From: HGM11501 sp045123995
Lineage (GTDB): Bacteria; Bacillota; Clostridia; CAKSNL01; HGM11501
Direction: 5' to 3'
DNA: 64,000 nucleotides
NCBI GenBank assembly: GCA_045123995.1
Contig: JBGVKY010000001.1
Location: 1-64,000, forward strand
Positions within the stretch are counted from its first letter, which is position 1. The number at the start of each line of letters is the position of its first letter. Under the pieces are notes generated by a model that was not told the DNA's origin, did no database searches, and was given only the letters and a program-made list of their open reading frames with translations. This document shows positions 60,572-64,000 of the stretch, piece by piece. Made by a program: the position numbers and the translations under genes.

Positions 60572-61903
60572 CTACCTCTTTTCTTCCTCGTTACGCTCTC
60601 TTATTATAAATTCCACCGGAGTTCCTGTTAAATCAAATGCCTTCCTTATCTGATTTTCAAGATAACGAAGATACGAAAAATGCATAAGCTCCTTATCGTT
60701 TACAAATAAAACAAATGTAGGAGGCGCTCCCTTCGCCTGGGTTGCATAATAAATCTTAAGGCGCTTTCCCTTGTCCGAGGGAGCCTGATTTTTATTTACC
60801 GCCTCGTTTATAATATCATTTAATGCACCCGTTGAAATGTGGGTATTATGAGCTTTATGGACAAAATTAACGGTCTCCAAAAGCTTATCTGTTCTCTGTC
60901 CCGTTTTGGCACTTATATAAACTTGGGGGGCATAGTGCATGAAAGGAAGCTTTTCCTCTATGCTCTTTTTGAATTCCGACATGGTTTTATCATCTTTTTC
61001 GATTAAATCCCATTTATTTACAGCGATTATGCTTGCTCTTCCGTTATCGTGAGCGTAGCCTGCAATTTTGGAATCCTGCTCGCTTATCCCCTCCGATGCA
61101 TCTATCATCAAAATGGAAACGTCGCTTTTTTCAATGGCGGCTAAGCTTCTTACCACGCTGTAACGTTCCACATTATCGTCAATTTTCCCTCTTTTTCTCA
61201 TTCCTGCCGTATCTACAATAAGATACTTCTGACCGTCCTTTTCAAGGTAGGAATCGATTGCATCTCTGGTGGTTCCGGGAATATCCGATACTATAACCCT
61301 TTCCTCGCCTAAAAGATGATTAAAGAGTGTAGATTTTCCTGCATTGGGTTTACCTGTCACAGCAACCTTTATAACATCTTCCTCTATTTCCTCGTAATCT
61401 TCATCCTTGAAATAGGAGCATACTTCGTCCAAAAGCTCACCAAGACCCATACCGTGAGTTGAGCTTATTGCAACAGGTTCTCCTATTCCGAGGTTATAAA
61501 ATTCGTAAAATTCCATAGGGGGATTTCCGGGAGAATCACTTTTATTAACCGCCAGTACCACGGGCTTTCCTGATTTCTGGAGCATTGAAGCAACCTCGGC
61601 ATCAGATGCAGTCATGGAGGATTTGATATCTGTCATAAAAATAATTACATCTGCCTGCTCTATGGCAAGATTTGCCTGCCGCTTCATCTGGGAAAGTATT
61701 ATATCGTCGCTCTTAGGCTCAATTCCGCCTGTATCAATCAATGTAAAGGCCTTTCCGCACCATTCCGCATCCTTATAAATTCTGTCTCTGGTTATGCCCG
61801 GAGTGTCTTCAACAATAGCGGTTCTCCCACCTGTCAATCTGTTAAAGAGTGTGGATTTGCCCACATTTGGTCTTCCTACTATAGCAACACAAGGTTTCGG
61901 CAT
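60572..61903 (-). CDS. der: GTPase Der (EngA)
   Basis: 443 residues from the ATG at 61901-61903, six bases after AAAGGAGG; a longer reading has no site. Two G domains: CVAIVGRPNVGKSTLFNRLT, VEDTPGITRDRIYKDAEWCG, LIDTGGIE and AVNKSDSPGN in the first; VAVTGKPNAGKSTLFNHLLG, SDIPGTTRDAIDSYLEKDGQ, VDTAGMRKRGKIDDNVERYS and AVNKWDLIEKDD in the second. The C-terminal KH-like domain has YATQAKGAPPTFVLFVNDKE. Der acts in 50S assembly. Confidence 0.98.
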   Translation of the reverse strand: MPKPCVAIVGRPNVGKSTLFNRLTGGRTAIVEDTPGITRDRIYKDAEWCGKAFTLIDTGGIEPKSDDIILSQMKRQANLAIEQADVIIFMTDIKSSMTASDAEVASMLQKSGKPVVLAVNKSDSPGNPPMEFYEFYNLGIGEPVAISSTHGMGLGELLDEVCSYFKDEDYEEIEEDVIKVAVTGKPNAGKSTLFNHLLGEERVIVSDIPGTTRDAIDSYLEKDGQKYLIVDTAGMRKRGKIDDNVERYSVVRSLAAIEKSDVSILMIDASEGISEQDSKIAGYAHDNGRASIIAVNKWDLIEKDDKTMSEFKKSIEEKLPFMHYAPQVYISAKTGQRTDKLLETVNFVHKAHNTHISTGALNDIINEAVNKNQAPSDKGKRLKIYYATQAKGAPPTFVLFVNDKELMHFSYLRYLENQIRKAFDLTGTPVEFIIRERNEEEKR

Positions 61904-61919
61904 AATGAGCCTCCTTTCA

Positions 61920-63227
61920 TTATTTCTCGCATATAGCATTGACGGTGGAAATTCCGTCAGTTTTTATCTTGGTTATTTTTACATTAAGTTCTTTTTCCAA
62001 AGTTTCTATGTCTATATCATCAAGCATAATATCCGTATCAGCACGAAACATTACTTCGGGCATTAAAAGCTCTTCCGGAAGGCTCTTTCCTTTAAGCTGA
62101 CTTATCACATCTTTTCCTGTAACAAGTCCCGCAACCGTAACACTTTCCCCGAAAAAGTCGTTTCTTATAGGATAGATTTCTATCTTTATGTTTTCGTATT
62201 TTTTCTCTATCTTTTCTTTAGTTTCTCTTAAAAGTTCACTTGCCGCAAAGCCCGTTATCAACCCGACTTTTCTTTCGGGCAAAGATTCCGGAAGCTCGCT
62301 TAGGGCAAAATCCGCTTCTTCCTTAAAAGAAGTAATCATTCCCACGCCGTTTTCTATCTGGGGATATCCGTCATATTCCCATTCTTCGGGAAGGGGCTTT
62401 TCAGCCTTTAAGTAAAATTCATCCGAAGCATAAACAAAGCCCGTTTTATGCTTTTTTCTTGCCTTTTTCTGAAACTTTTCAATCTGATTTATTACTTCAA
62501 TCGAATCCTCTTTTTCGAAGGCTTCAAGTTGCGGAAGATTATCTCTGTACTTTGTAAGCCCTACCGGCACAACACTTAAGCTATTTACATAAGGATAAAG
62601 GCTCAAGAGCTTTTTAATTGTTAAAGAAAGCTCCTTTTTGTCATTTACGCCCTTTACCAAAACCACCTGACAGTTCATGACAATTTTATTTCTGGCAAGC
62701 TTTTTCATTATTTTGAAAACTTTTCCTGCATCCTTATTTTTAAGCATTTCCACCCTTAAGGCAGGATTTACTGTGTGAACAGACACGTTAACAGGGCTTA
62801 TGTGCTGAGTTATTATACGATTTATATCCGTATCCGAAAGGTTTGTAAGAGTAATATAGCTTCCTGTAAGGAAAGAAAGTCTTACATCGTCATCCTTAAG
62901 ATAAAGACTTTCTCGCATACCCTTAGGCATCTGGTCGATAAAGCAGAAAATGCACTTATTCTTACATCTTTTTGTCTTATCCGCATCACCAAAACACAAG
63001 GTAAGTCCTATATCTTCACCCGAATCATTTTCCAAGGCAAAAGAAAATTCCTCATTATCCCTCAATGCTTCAATTTCAAGATAGGGGTCGGATGTGAAAA
63101 AACGGTAGTCCAGTATATCTGTGATTTTCTCACCGTTTACAGTCTTTATCCTGTCCCCTTTTTTTATTCCTGCTTTATCTGAAAGACTTTCAGCTAAAAC
63201 CTCCGTTACAGTTGGATAGTTCATCAA
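61920..63227 (-). CDS. DUF512 radical-SAM-like protein with PDZ-like start
   Basis: 435 residues. An N-terminal PDZ-like segment (ESLSDKAGIKKGDRIKTVNG) is followed by an iron-sulfur Cys motif RCKNKCIFCFIDQMPKGMRE (C-x-x-x-C-x-x-C) and SFLTGSYITLTNLSDTDINR, then HISPVNVSVHTVNPALRVEM, the DUF512 pattern. The C-terminal half (LITGFAASELLRETKEKIEK, FFGESVTVAGLVTGKDVISQ) is typical too. Conserved upstream of der in Clostridia; the function is unknown. Its start overlaps the DUF4340-like gene by four bases. Confidence 0.9.
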   Translation of the reverse strand: MMNYPTVTEVLAESLSDKAGIKKGDRIKTVNGEKITDILDYRFFTSDPYLEIEALRDNEEFSFALENDSGEDIGLTLCFGDADKTKRCKNKCIFCFIDQMPKGMRESLYLKDDDVRLSFLTGSYITLTNLSDTDINRIITQHISPVNVSVHTVNPALRVEMLKNKDAGKVFKIMKKLARNKIVMNCQVVLVKGVNDKKELSLTIKKLLSLYPYVNSLSVVPVGLTKYRDNLPQLEAFEKEDSIEVINQIEKFQKKARKKHKTGFVYASDEFYLKAEKPLPEEWEYDGYPQIENGVGMITSFKEEADFALSELPESLPERKVGLITGFAASELLRETKEKIEKKYENIKIEIYPIRNDFFGESVTVAGLVTGKDVISQLKGKSLPEELLMPEVMFRADTDIMLDDIDIETLEKELNVKITKIKTDGISTVNAICEK

Positions 63228-64000
63228 ACAAGCTCCTTGATTAAACTCATTATTTTTTCAACATATTTTTTTTGAATTGTAAATTCCATTTTTCCGTTTC
63301 TTAAAACCCCGTAATTCATAGCGTCGTAGGAAACGTAGTCAGTTACATCCGTTTTGTTCTTTGTTTCAAAGACAATTCTCACTTCGCTCTTTGGAGAAGC
63401 AATCTCATTTTCGGCTGTTCCGTCATAACAAAGGCCGATTAAATTTTTGAAAAATTCCTGTGCTGTTTCAGCCTCTATTTCTTTTCCGTTAAGGAAAACC
63501 TTGTCTTTTATCAAAAGCTCATAGTTTTCGCTTCCGCTTTCAATTCTAACCTTTGCCGTTTCATCGAAATAGTAAAGGGCTATATGTTTGTCAACAAGGT
63601 CAAAAGCCTCGGTATTCATAAATGACAAAGCAGAATTATCAACGATATAAGCGCCTTTTACCCCCTGTTTTTTAACATAGGTAAATCCTTCTTTAGGGGA
63701 ATCGCCCAATAGGAAATATCCTTTGTCCTTGGTAGTTTCGTAAGCGAAATATCTGTTTATTTCATCAAAACCGCAGTCCTTGTCCTTGGCATAAGGGTCG
63801 TAGCCTTCTGCGCTTATAGCAGCAAATGTTTCAAAAAATTTCTGTGCCTCTGTGGGTGATGCATTTTCGTTTACCGGCTTTCTTAAAGCGTAGGTAAAAA
63901 GTGCACTTGCCCCCTCTTCCATAAGCTCTGTTTCACTCTTTTTGGCAATTTCAATGGTGCTGCCGTAATTATAAAGAGTGACATTTTTAACCTCTTCTAT
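63224..64000 (-). CDS. DUF4340-like protein, C-terminal part
   Basis: The gene enters from the right edge; 258 residues are visible and the frame is open to base 64000, so the start lies outside. The visible part has repeating beta-strand patterns: EVKNVTLYNYGSTIEIAKKS, then later GFTYVKKQGVKGAYIVDNSA and ENYELLIKDKVFLNGKEIEA, and an E-T-A-Q-E-F-F helix near FKNLIGLCYDG. This resembles DUF4340, extracytoplasmic proteins tied to gliding/ABC-type exporters and found in many Firmicutes. A signal peptide cannot be checked. It overlaps the DUF512 gene by four bases. Confidence 0.6.
   Translation of the reverse strand: MEEVKNVTLYNYGSTIEIAKKSETELMEEGASALFTYALRKPVNENASPTEAQKFFETFAAISAEGYDPYAKDKDCGFDEINRYFAYETTKDKGYFLLGDSPKEGFTYVKKQGVKGAYIVDNSALSFMNTEAFDLVDKHIALYYFDETAKVRIESGSENYELLIKDKVFLNGKEIEAETAQEFFKNLIGLCYDGTAENEIASPKSEVRIVFETKNKTDVTDYVSYDAMNYGVLRNGKMEFTIQKKYVEKIMSLIKELV

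Overview
The window reads as one chromosomal segment of an AT-rich, Gram-positive (Firmicutes) bacterium, most likely an uncultured member of the class Clostridia. The basis is gene content and order. There is a yicC-remA-gmk-rpoZ-priA-def-fmt-rsmB-rlmN-prpC-prkC-rsgA-rpe-thiN operon, an hprK/murB/rapZ/whiA/dnaE cluster, a YbxF-S12-S7-EF-G-EF-Tu operon, SpoVG, a SpoVB-like flippase, WhiA, RemA, PASTA kinase PrkC and TmcAL. Strong AGGAGG-type ribosome sites and TTGACA-17-TATAAT promoters are everywhere. No phage, transposase, integrase or CRISPR array is visible; this is mostly housekeeping sequence.

Layout. From 1 to 14.4 kb, all on the minus strand: a cut-off ferritin-like gene, a small PspC protein, a GNAT acetyltransferase, then (read upstream) dnaE, whiA, rapZ, murB, a ROK sugar kinase, hprK, a PfkB kinase, an AEC transporter, a NodB-type deacetylase, a NAT_N/GNAT_C-like acyltransferase and an M20 peptidase. 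From 14.4 to 21.1 kb: the str operon (ybxF-rpsL-rpsG-fusA-tuf) behind a near-consensus promoter, preceded by a lipoprotein/TIM-barrel glycosidase-like pair. From 21.2 to 23.8 kb on the plus strand: a SpoVB-like flippase, rpsU with a structured leader, and ung. From 23.8 to 28.2 kb: ackA and pta separated by a tandem hairpin repeat, tmcAL, tRNA-Leu(CAA), and a 400-bp repeat zone that contains a copy of the tRNA 3' end. Then a membrane-bound nucleotide-sugar 4,6-dehydratase and RNase P RNA.

From 30.5 to 43.3 kb lies the long conserved thiN...yicC operon (minus strand), joining nucleotide synthesis, replication restart, N-terminal formyl-Met processing, rRNA modification, Ser/Thr phospho-signalling and ribosome assembly. 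From 43.3 to 48.9 kb: a foldase lipoprotein, mfd, pth and spoVG. murC lies on the plus strand at 49-50.4 kb. From 50.4 to 55.4 kb: CdaR-like regulator, FtsE, FtsX, an M23 peptidoglycan hydrolase and a CtpA protease, which together look like a cell-separation module. From 55.6 to 57 kb: a DUF3343 Se/S-carrier-like protein with a cysteine desulfurase. From 57 to 64 kb: a DUF4340-like protein (cut by the window end), DUF512 radical-SAM protein, der, plsY, gpsA, a nucleotidyltransferase and a NahK-like sugar kinase in one minus-strand operon.

Most unusual points: (1) the tRNA-Leu downstream zone with two 103-bp near-identical multi-hairpin repeats and a 17-nt duplicate of the tRNA 3' end; (2) a structured rpsU leader whose 3' arm runs into the ribosome binding site; (3) Arg at the streptomycin-critical Lys88 position of S12; (4) a four-gene acyl-transfer/deacylation/transport operon of unknown purpose; (5) missing members of conserved clusters (yvcK and coaBC) and extra ones (cdaR ahead of ftsEX, ROK and PfkB kinases around hprK). 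I found no single gene set that I can defend as an undescribed defence or mobile system.
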